The notes under the pieces were generated by a model. That model was not told the origin of the DNA. It did not search any database and was given only the letters and a program-made list of their open reading frames with translations. The position numbers and the translations under genes were made by a program. A DNA stretch of 12,698 nucleotides from Deltaproteobacteria bacterium (GTDB taxonomy: Bacteria; Desulfobacterota; DSM-4660; Desulfatiglandales; HGW-15), in the NCBI GenBank assembly GCA_019308525.1, contig JAFDIC010000063.1, positions 1 through 12,698 of the forward strand, given 5' to 3'. Shown here in pieces: positions 1 to 6,062 of this stretch. How positions within the stretch are numbered: the stretch's first letter is position 1; every line of letters starts with the position of its first letter.

Positions 1-651
1 GAGGGCACGGTCAAGGTCCTCTGTTGCACGGGCCCATTCCTTGACGGGGACCTTCTCAAGGACTTGAGTCACATTATCCTTGTCGACATGTTTCCTTCGG
101 AGACCCAAAAAAAGGCTGATGTTGTCTTTGCAGTCACCGCTCCCACGGAGACAGGAGGCACTTTCCTCAATGGAAAGGGGGAGGTGAAAATGCTCGCCGT
201 TGCCTCCACGCCCCCTGAGGATGTTGTGGAGGAGTGGAAAATTGCCTGCGACATTGCCGCACTAATGGGAGTGAAGGAACTCGCCCATGGATCAGTCGAG
301 GATGTCGCCAAGGACCTGAACGCCAAGGACATAAGTGAAAAGGTACCCAGGCTCCCTCAACCCTCGCCCCTGGATGATGTCATCGCCATCCCTCGTTTTT
401 TCAGGGGTCACAGGATGAGTGATGTCATCTGCGCGGTGAAGTCCCTTTATCCGGAAGAGGACGTGGGTGTATCTTCCGGAGAACGGGCGCTTGAAGAAGG
501 TCTCGCTGTAGAAGAAGCAGATCATGAAAGGCCCTTCAGGATACTGGAGAAGTTCGAGATAGTACCCAATACCCACCTGATCACCATAGATGCGCCGGTG
601 ATTGCCGAGAAGTGCCAGCCGGGCCAGTTTTTGATCGCAATGGTCAATTAG
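1..651 (+). CDS. NuoG/formate dehydrogenase-like C-terminal domain joined to the start of NfnA; ends at a premature TAG
   Basis: The frame is open from the left edge, so the true start lies outside. Residues from about 1 to 150 resemble the C-terminal part of NuoG/FdhA-like molybdopterin oxidoreductases: the stretch ILVDMFPSETQKKADVVF followed by ETGGTFLNGKGEV matches the family pattern of a target lost to ADVVLPA and EGTFTN-type segments, and a later FRGHRMSDVI resembles the usual C-terminal end of such proteins. An acidic linker follows, and from about base 532 (PFRILEKFEIVPNTH, then QPGQFLIAMVN) the sequence is the N-terminus of the NfnA/sulfide dehydrogenase FAD-binding subunit. The frame then hits TAG at 649-651. 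Because the same frame carries on as NfnA to 1395, I read this as the first half of a fusion gene broken by one nonsense codon or a sequencing error. An internal ATG at 415, with AGGGG seven bases upstream, could allow separate NfnA translation. Confidence 0.7.
   Translation, partial: EGTVKVLCCTGPFLDGDLLKDLSHIILVDMFPSETQKKADVVFAVTAPTETGGTFLNGKGEVKMLAVASTPPEDVVEEWKIACDIAALMGVKELAHGSVEDVAKDLNAKDISEKVPRLPQPSPLDDVIAIPRFFRGHRMSDVICAVKSLYPEEDVGVSSGERALEEGLAVEEADHERPFRILEKFEIVPNTHLITIDAPVIAEKCQPGQFLIAMVN
649..651 (+). other. In-frame TAG inside the NfnA module
   Basis: TAG interrupts an otherwise continuous frame (1-1395). It stands where homologues usually carry a charged residue such as Glu (remembered family pattern: VxVDEKGERIPLT), one base change from GAG, AAG or CAG. 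The codons after it read KSERIPYTISDYD, the family's FAD-contacting RxxYT segment, so homology runs directly across the stop. TAG is also the normal stop of three other genes here (ends at 12134, 5817 and 4167), which argues against general recoding. Confidence 0.85.
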
Positions 652-714
652 AAGTCTGAACGGATACCCTATACGATCTCAGATTATGACAGGGACAGGG
701 GAACTATCACGCTT

Positions 715-1395
715 GTGACACTGGAGGTGGGCAGGTCGAGCAGGGAAATGGCATCTACTGTTGCCGGCCAGCATCTTGCCCATATGACGGGCCCCCTGGG
801 GACACCTGTCGAGATAAGAAAACATGGCACTGTCCTGTGTGCAGGTGGGTGCTACGGGGTGGCTGCGATTTTTCCGATAGCCCGTGCCATGAAACAAGCT
901 GGAAACCGCGTGATCTGCATCCAGGAGGCCTCGAATCGCTTCCTGCTCCACTGGGAAGAAAAAGTTGCGGCCGTGTGCCATGAGCTGATCATCGTAACAA
1001 AAGACGGTTCAGCCGGCGTTAAGGGCGGGATTCAGGATGTGGTGGAAATGCTGGCTCAGCGGGGCGAAAAAATTGATCAATCATATATCATAGGTTGCAC
1101 TTTCATGATGATGCTTGTCACCGAGGTCACAAGAAAACATGGCATCCCCACCCAGACCGCCATGAACCCCATCATGGTTGACGGTACGGGAATGTGCGGG
1201 GCATGCAGAGTTACAGTCGGTGACACGACCAAGTTCGCCTGTGTAGACGGCCCTTTTTTGGACGGCCTCAAGATCAACTGGATAGAGTTGATGCAACGGC
1301 AGGCAGCTTTCAAATATGAGGAAGTCCAGGCCCTGCCCCTTGAACCACTGCATTTTCCGGGTCAAGAGCACGAGTGCCTGTGCCATCAGCCTTGA
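715..1395 (+). CDS. nfnA: Remainder of NfnA (ferredoxin-NADP+ reductase subunit alpha-like)
   Basis: This is the second half of the NfnA module and lies in the same frame as the upstream segment. Homology begins directly after the TAG at 652. GTG 715 is only the first usable start codon, with a poor ribosome site (AGGGGA about 12 bases upstream), so 715 is not a convincing native start. The NAD-binding Rossmann segment is visible (LCAGGCYGVAAIFPIARAM). The C-terminal iron-sulfur site reads DGTGMCGACRVTVGD, then FACVDGP, giving Cys-x2-Cys-x11-Cys with a nearby Asp; in characterised Nfn small subunits this region holds a [2Fe-2S] cluster. In that family the subunit exchanges electrons between NAD(H) and ferredoxin through FAD as part of flavin-based bifurcation. 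The module measured from base 532 to 1395 is about 288 codons, the normal length. The nfnB start follows 22 bases after the stop. Without the upstream half the product would lack part of its FAD domain. Confidence 0.75.
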   Translation: MTLEVGRSSREMASTVAGQHLAHMTGPLGTPVEIRKHGTVLCAGGCYGVAAIFPIARAMKQAGNRVICIQEASNRFLLHWEEKVAAVCHELIIVTKDGSAGVKGGIQDVVEMLAQRGEKIDQSYIIGCTFMMMLVTEVTRKHGIPTQTAMNPIMVDGTGMCGACRVTVGDTTKFACVDGPFLDGLKINWIELMQRQAAFKYEEVQALPLEPLHFPGQEHECLCHQP

Positions 1396-1417
1396 CCACG
1401 GAAGAAGAGGATTCATG

Positions 1418-2848
1418 ATGGACCCCAAAGAGAGGAGAAAAATACCGAGGCAGAAGATGCCGGAGCAGGATCCCAGGCGAAGGAGGCACAATTTTGAAGA
1501 AGTCCCCTATGGTTTTACCGATGAACTCGCCCTGGAGGAATCCAAGCGCTGTCTCAAGTGCAAAAAGCCCCTGTGTGTGGCTGGGTGCCCCGTTAATATC
1601 GACATCCCTGATTTCATCAAGCTCATCGAGGAAGGCGGGTTTATCGAAGCAGCCTGGAAACTGAAGGAACAGAATTCTCTTCCTGCCGTCACCGGGAGGG
1701 TATGCCCCCAGGAAAGCCAGTGTGAAGCCAGATGCATACTTACCAAGAAGGGAAAGCCTGTTGCCATCGGCCGGCTTGAGCGGTTTGCAGCAGACTTCGA
1801 AAGGGAGACGGGAAAGCTAAGGCTCCCGGAGATCCCTGAACCTACCGGGAAAAAGGTGGCGATCATAGGAGCCGGGCCAGCAGGCTTGACAGCAGCAGGA
1901 GACCTCGTGAAGCTGGGACACGATGTCACGATCTTCGAGGCACTACACGAACCGGGAGGAGTGCTGGTTTACGGCATCCCCCAATTCCGACTGCCTAAAG
2001 AGATAGTCCAATTTGAAGTCAATTACCTGAAAAGGCTCGGGGTCAAAATCCTGACCGATTATGTGGTCGGCAAGGCCAAGACCGTGGATGAGCTTTTGCG
2101 AGGCGGCTATGACGCAGTGTTCATCGGTACTGGGGCCGGGCTTCCCATCTTCATGCGCATCCCTGGTGAAAACCTCGTGGGAGTTTACTCTGCGAACGAG
2201 TATCTTACAAGATCCAACCTCATGAAGGCCTTCAAATTCCCTGAGTACGGGACCGCTCCCATTAGGAGCAGGAAAGTTGTCACCGTGGGCGGGGGCAACG
2301 TTGCAATGGACGCTGCAAGGACCGCCCTCCGTCTCGGGGCTGAATCCATAATAGTGTACAGGCGCAGCCGCAATGAAATGCCTGCCCGGGCCGAAGAGAT
2401 CCACCATGCAGAAGAGGAAGGGGTCCAGATAATGATCTTGACCAACCCGGTCCGCATAATCGGCGATGACCAGGGGAGGGTGAAGGCTGTCGAGTGTATC
2501 AAGATGGAACTGGGTGAGCCGGATGAATCAGGCCGTAGGAGACCCATCCCCATTGAAGGTAGTGAGTTCATCATAGAATGCGACACGGTCGTACCCGCCC
2601 TTGGAAACAGGCCCAATCCCCTCATCCCAATGACTACACCCGATCTGGAGACAACCCGGTGGGGGACCATCAAGTGCGATCCCGATACCCTCGAAACCAC
2701 CAAAAAGGGGGTGTTTGCCGGAGGAGACATAGTCACAGGCGCGGCGACTGTCATTTCCGCAATGGGAGCCGGGAAGACTGCTGCCCGGAGCATCCACGAA
2801 TACGTCATGACGGGCAAGGTGACAAAACCGAAAAAAGACGAAGAGTAA
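1418..2848 (+). CDS. nfnB: NfnB / GltD-like NADPH oxidoreductase with two [4Fe-4S] sites
   Basis: The 476-residue protein is of the glutamate-synthase small-subunit (GltD) fold, and its neighbour NfnA identifies it as the large subunit of an NADH-dependent ferredoxin:NADP+ oxidoreductase. Two N-terminal cluster motifs are visible: Cys45, Cys48, Cys53, Cys57 (CLKCKKPLCVAGCP) and Cys96, Cys102, Cys106 (CPQESQCEARC). A FAD Rossmann motif follows (VAIIGAGPAGLTAAGDL), then an NAD(P) motif (VTVGGGNVAMDAARTALRLG) with the basic YRRSRNEMPAR segment typical of NADPH binding, and a C-terminal FAD contact (GVFAGGDIVTGAATVI). The frame is open further upstream, but homology begins at MDPKERR. GAAGAAGAGG lies seven bases before ATG 1418 and four before ATG 1415, so 1418 is preferred. 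Family role: cytosolic, coupling NADPH, NAD+ and ferredoxin. A sulfide dehydrogenase-like role is an alternative. Confidence 0.88.
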   Translation: MDPKERRKIPRQKMPEQDPRRRRHNFEEVPYGFTDELALEESKRCLKCKKPLCVAGCPVNIDIPDFIKLIEEGGFIEAAWKLKEQNSLPAVTGRVCPQESQCEARCILTKKGKPVAIGRLERFAADFERETGKLRLPEIPEPTGKKVAIIGAGPAGLTAAGDLVKLGHDVTIFEALHEPGGVLVYGIPQFRLPKEIVQFEVNYLKRLGVKILTDYVVGKAKTVDELLRGGYDAVFIGTGAGLPIFMRIPGENLVGVYSANEYLTRSNLMKAFKFPEYGTAPIRSRKVVTVGGGNVAMDAARTALRLGAESIIVYRRSRNEMPARAEEIHHAEEEGVQIMILTNPVRIIGDDQGRVKAVECIKMELGEPDESGRRRPIPIEGSEFIIECDTVVPALGNRPNPLIPMTTPDLETTRWGTIKCDPDTLETTKKGVFAGGDIVTGAATVISAMGAGKTAARSIHEYVMTGKVTKPKKDEE

Positions 2849-3133
2849 ACCACTCACAGGACAGGCAAGCCTTTGGGGATAGAAGACGGTCAATCAGTGA
2901 GCAGTAAACAGTTTGTAGGAGCAACATGTTGTTGCGATGCTGGTCGAGGTTGAGGGCCTCTCCAAGTGACAAGTGCGAACAACGGTTTCGGGTCGGGATT
3001 CCATTTCTTTGGATTTTGAGAATTCGAATTTGGGTATTGTTTGGGATCTGTAATTTGGAGTTTGAATCCGTGCCTAAAGACAACTTGCGTCTGATATGTT
3101 GTTCCCCGATGGGATATCTTTCAGGCTAAGTTT
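2849..3133. other. Gene-free intergenic stretch with an AATTTG-rich segment
   Basis: No credible gene is seen between nfnB and the inverted-repeat element. A short palindromic hairpin (GCAACA-tgt-TGTTGC) lies near 2922-2936. From about 3010 to 3069 the composition shifts to AT-rich sequence with repeated variants of AATTTG and TTTGGGA, unlike the flanking coding DNA and suggestive of a dispersed low-complexity intergenic repeat. No convincing rho-independent terminator for nfnB (stem plus T-run) was found. Confidence 0.4.
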
Positions 3134-3350
3134 TGATGAACTCGTAAGAAGTCCAATTTGGGATGGCAAAGTAAAAAGCTTCAAGTAAGTATTCAAGTTG
3201 AGCTTGCGAAATCCCGCTTAGCGGGAGCGCGCGAATCTCGTGTGATCACCGTAGAAAGGTGCGGTATCTTCGAGAGGCGTACTTAGCGTACGCCGCAATC
3301 ACAACGAGCTGAAGCGCAACGCAGAAATTGGACTTTTTACGAAGCCATCA
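3134..3350. repeat. MITE-like 217-base element with terminal inverted repeats
   Basis: The left arm 3134-3159 (TGATG...TCGTAAGAAGTCCAATTT) and the right arm 3325-3350 are inverted copies matching at 22 of 26 positions. Inside lie a perfect 7-bp hairpin (TCCCGCT-t-AGCGGGA, 3212-3226), a 10-bp stem with one bulge (CTCGTGTGAT at 3237-3246 with ATCACAACGAG at 3298-3308) enclosing CACC/GGTG (3247-3261), and GGCGTAC/GTACGCC (3276-3294). The element codes for nothing recognisable. Short length, terminal repeats and internal structure suggest a non-autonomous mobile element or another structured repeat. No clear target-site duplication is seen. Similar TCGTAAAAAGTC ends occur, as I recall, in Desulfobacterota intergenic repeats, but I could not check this. 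Confidence 0.65.
3212..3226. repeat. Perfect hairpin inside the MITE-like element
   Basis: TCCCGCT and AGCGGGA are exact inverted copies separated by one T. The same core CTTAGCG recurs in the second hairpin at 3276-3294 (GGCGTAC-ttagc-GTACGCC), so the two internal hairpins may share an origin or a recognised shape. Confidence 0.6.
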
Positions 3351-3905
3351 GACCTTTGGTAAGAAGACCTTTTCCCGATAATACCTCAGCTCGTTGATGG
3401 ATTCCTTTATGTCTCCTGAGGCCCGGTGATCTTTTTTCTTTTCATAGGCTGGCAACCCTGGATACCACCTCTTCACCAGCTCCTTTATTGAGCTGACATC
3501 GATATTTCTATAGTGGAGAAAATCGGCCAGCTCAGGCATGTACCTTATGAGGAACCTTCGGTCCTGCCACACGGAATTCCCGCACAGGGGGCATTCTCCC
3601 TTCTCGCAACGGCCCGCCAGGAATTTGAGGGTCTCTCTCTCTGCCCTTTGGCAGTCATATTGAGAGGCCTTGACTCTTTCCAGGAGGCCAGAGGAAGTGT
3701 GTTGCTCCCTGCTCCATTCGTCCATGTATTCCAGCGCTGTGTCCTCCTGGTGGATGACTATGTCAGGGCCTTCTGCTATTATCTCCAGGTCGTTATCAGT
3801 CAAGACCGCGGCTATTTCAAGTATCACGTGTCTGTCCGGGTCAAGGCCGGTCATCTCCAGGTCAATCCAAATTAGCTTCGAGTGCAATAGAACCCCCTGT
3901 CCCAT
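3348..3905 (-). CDS. orn: Oligoribonuclease (DEDDh 3'-5' exoribonuclease)
   Basis: The 185-residue product is a normal-length oligoribonuclease, which in the cytoplasm degrades RNA dinucleotides and short oligonucleotides at the end of mRNA decay, and pGpG from cyclic-di-GMP turnover. All catalytic DEDDh residues are present: Asp15 and Glu17 in WIDLEMTGLDP, Asp115 in GNSVWQDRRFL, and His160 and Asp165 in HRASGDIKESI. The block RRFLIRYMPEL with DVSSIKEL is typical of the family. The ATG at 3905 has a weak ribosome site; an in-frame TTG at 3887, with AGGGGG five bases before it, gives MHSKLIWIDLEM and is a real alternative start. The TGA stop (3348-3350) is contributed by the right terminal repeat of the adjacent MITE-like element. 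The gene stands alone, 261 bases downstream of the binding-protein gene on the same strand. Confidence 0.93.
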   Translation of the reverse strand: MGQGVLLHSKLIWIDLEMTGLDPDRHVILEIAAVLTDNDLEIIAEGPDIVIHQEDTALEYMDEWSREQHTSSGLLERVKASQYDCQRAERETLKFLAGRCEKGECPLCGNSVWQDRRFLIRYMPELADFLHYRNIDVSSIKELVKRWYPGLPAYEKKKDHRASGDIKESINELRYYREKVFLPKV

Positions 3906-3926
3906 TCAGAAACGTCAGGATGTACA

Positions 3927-3960
3927 CCTCACAGGAACATCAATCCCTTCTCCTGTGAGG
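3927..3960. repeat. 10-bp inverted repeat upstream of orn
   Basis: CCTCACAGGA (3927-3936) and TCCTGTGAGG (3951-3960) are perfect inverted copies with a 14-base loop. The site lies just upstream of orn and downstream of the family-5 binding-protein gene. No T-run follows on either strand, so it is not a classic intrinsic terminator; a 5'-leader structure, an operator or a mRNA 3'-end structure are all possible. The rest of 3906-4166 shows nothing recognisable. Confidence 0.45.
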
Positions 3961-4166
3961 GCGGAAACATACCGCCAAAGAAAGCCGTGATCTCTGCGGC
4001 GCAACTACAGGAGAAACGGGGGAAATCTGTCAAGCCTTGACACAGCGGATGCAAAGATACCCTCCACGGCAAACATGGCTACAGGCATACTCACTCGGTA
4101 CTTCTCGCCTCCACGCACCCGCAGGAAAAATCAACACGGGCACGGAACAGGCCACCCTGCCGGGGC

Positions 4167-5759
4167 CTACTCTTCAATCCACAGGTTGGAGTATGGATTG
4201 CAGACGTAGATATTCAAGGTGTCATTGATCTTGAAGCCTTTTACCTTCTTGTTGTACCCGATGACCATCCTGTAACCTGACAAGGGTATGGCTGCTACAT
4301 CCTTAAGCAGAATCTTTTCCGCCTCCTGGTAGGCCCTTTTTCTTTCCTCCCCGCTTCTTGCTGATTCCGCCTTCTCGAGCCACCTGTCGAATTCGGGGTT
4401 AGAATACCCCCCAAGGGATTTCCCATCCGGGGCGACTCCGGAATTTGTCTCAAAATACCTGAAACCCAGGGAAGGATCCACGGCAAAACCTATTCCATAG
4501 CCTGCTGTATCCCATTCGATCTTCGGGTCTCTCAGGACCTTTTCGTACCAGATGGCATGGGACAGGAGGTGAACGTCGAGAGTTACACCGATCTGGGCCA
4601 GTTGCAGCTTTGCCGGCTCTGCAATCCTCCTACCGGTAGGCCGATTAGAATCCAGCCAATAGATAGGCGGGATCTTCTTCCCTGCATCTCTTTCAACCGC
4701 CTTTATCAGTTTCCTTGCCTTTTCAGGGTCATAGGCTGGTACCAGCTTCAATGCCTCGGGGTTGAAATAGGGGGAGTACTCCAAAAGGGTTCGAGCGTAC
4801 ACTCCCGACTTGAAAGCCCTTATGTTGATACAGATATTCTTCCAGTCCGCACCCATCCAGATGGCCTTCCTGAACCTGATATCATTCATGGGCCATCGCC
4901 TGAAGTTGAAATAATGCTTGTGCAGGACCAGAGAATTCCTGGCTGCCTGGTATTCCAGGTTGGGGTCCTTTTCCAGAATCGGGCGGGCTATGTCCAGTAG
5001 CTGAGCCATATCCACATCCCCCTTTTCGAGTGCTATCAGGCGCGCTTCATCGGAACGGATGGGGATATACTCCACCCTGTCTATATATGGTCTTGGTCCC
5101 CAGTAGTCTTCAAACCGCTCTATGACGACCTTTTCCTTTGGCCTAATGCTCACGATCTTATAGGGACCTGTACCGCAGGGATGGGACTGAAACTTTTTCC
5201 CCCACTTTTCCACTTCCTCCGGGGGAGCAATGCCTCGCACGGCATAGGTCATGACTCTCATCAATGGCGCATAGGGTTTCTCCAGGATGATCTTCACAGT
5301 ATACTTGTCAACAACTTCCACCGCCTTCAGGTATTTTATCAGTTCCCTGAACTTGACCGGCTTCCACCCGGGAGGTGTCTTGATCCTCCATTCCAGGTTG
5401 GTCTTGACGTCCTCAGCCGTCATTTCGCGACCATTATGAAATTTGACCCCTTTTCTCAGGTGAAGAATCCAAATCTTGTTATCCTTTGTCTCGTACCTCG
5501 TCGCGAGGGCCGGAGAAAGGCTCTTGAATCCATCCGGTCCCCAGTTGAAAAGACGGTCATAGATCATTCCCATGGCAGGGACCATTGTCTCAAGGGTGGT
5601 ATATCGGACGTCCATCCGATGAAACTGGGGCATCCTCAACCCTATGCGCAATGTCCCCCCGTATTTCGGTCCCCCGGCCAGGGCCACCGAAGACAAACAT
5701 AGGGCTGACAAAGCCACAATTACACACATAACCAGAGTGATTTTTGAATGTCTTTTCAT
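4167..5759 (-). CDS. ABC transporter substrate-binding protein, family 5 (peptide/nickel/oligosaccharide type)
   Basis: This 530-residue protein has an N-terminal signal peptide (basic MKRHSK, hydrophobic core, ALA before GGPKYGGTLRIGL, cleavage near residue 28) and so should act outside the cytoplasmic membrane. It carries typical SBP_bac_5 features: KYGGTLRIG near the mature N-terminus, the LRKGVKFHNGREMTAEDVKTN block, HPCGTGPYKIVSI, and a C-terminal YSNPEFDRWLEKA with later AYQEAEKILLKDVAAIPL. Members bind peptides, nickel, heme or sugars, and the ligand cannot be read here. Cys21 is preceded by Leu, so the lipobox is poor. The start has a strong site (AGGAGAGAGGG directly before ATG). It lies 57 bases after the small ferredoxin gene and is probably the last gene of that operon. 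No partner permease or ATPase of its own family is in the window. Confidence 0.88.
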   Translation of the reverse strand: MKRHSKITLVMCVIVALSALCLSSVALAGGPKYGGTLRIGLRMPQFHRMDVRYTTLETMVPAMGMIYDRLFNWGPDGFKSLSPALATRYETKDNKIWILHLRKGVKFHNGREMTAEDVKTNLEWRIKTPPGWKPVKFRELIKYLKAVEVVDKYTVKIILEKPYAPLMRVMTYAVRGIAPPEEVEKWGKKFQSHPCGTGPYKIVSIRPKEKVVIERFEDYWGPRPYIDRVEYIPIRSDEARLIALEKGDVDMAQLLDIARPILEKDPNLEYQAARNSLVLHKHYFNFRRWPMNDIRFRKAIWMGADWKNICINIRAFKSGVYARTLLEYSPYFNPEALKLVPAYDPEKARKLIKAVERDAGKKIPPIYWLDSNRPTGRRIAEPAKLQLAQIGVTLDVHLLSHAIWYEKVLRDPKIEWDTAGYGIGFAVDPSLGFRYFETNSGVAPDGKSLGGYSNPEFDRWLEKAESARSGEERKRAYQEAEKILLKDVAAIPLSGYRMVIGYNKKVKGFKINDTLNIYVCNPYSNLWIEE

Positions 5760-5816
5760 TCCCTCTCTCCTTTCCTCTTTGGTTTCTTCATGTCTTCCTT
5801 GGCATTGTTCCAGATC

Positions 5817-6062
5817 CTAACATCTCCCCTTCCTTATGTCACCCAGTGTGAGCGCTCCTTCAATGGAGATGGCTTGAAAAGGGCAGACTTCTTCACATTG
5901 GCGGCAGAAGATACATTGCACTGTATTATCTATTAGCATCTTTTCCGTGCCTTCGTCAAATCTCAGAACTCCCTGGCCACAGGCTTCAACACAGAGTCCC
6001 AGCTTGCATTTGCATTCTTCTTCCTCATAGAGATAAGTAATGGTGCCTGCTTTCCACTTCAC
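5817..6062 (-). CDS. Small ferredoxin, two [4Fe-4S] motifs
   Basis: The 81-residue protein carries two cluster motifs. The second is canonical (CIFCRQCEEVCP, Cys-x2-Cys-x2-Cys-x3-Cys-Pro). The first reads CKCKLGLCVEAC, Cys-x1-Cys-x4-Cys-x3-Cys followed by Gly, which departs from standard spacing. The start is GTG and shares four bases (GTGA) with the stop of the flavoprotein gene, so the two are translationally coupled; GGGGAG lies about eight bases upstream. The arrangement implies that this ferredoxin is the electron-transfer partner or subunit of the flavoprotein, comparable in layout to AprA/AprB or fumarate-reductase A/B pairs, although it is much shorter than FrdB. Its acidic N-terminal stretch (YEEEE) and lack of a signal peptide fit a cytoplasmic partner. 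Confidence 0.85.
   Translation of the reverse strand: MKWKAGTITYLYEEEECKCKLGLCVEACGQGVLRFDEGTEKMLIDNTVQCIFCRQCEEVCPFQAISIEGALTLGDIRKGRC

Noticed and set aside
649..651. Programmed UAG recoding as pyrrolysine
   Set aside because: It is not excluded, but TAG ends three other genes in the window and the position is a surface-type charged residue in homologues; a nonsense mutation or read error is simpler.
2926..3129. 67-codon frame on the + strand between nfnB and the repeat element
   Set aside because: It has AT-rich low-complexity content, no recognisable domain and no good ribosome site, and it overlaps the AATTTG-rich segment.
4037..4228. 63-codon frame on the + strand
   Set aside because: It overlaps the 3' end of the family-5 binding-protein gene on the other strand, has no recognisable motif and no ribosome site.
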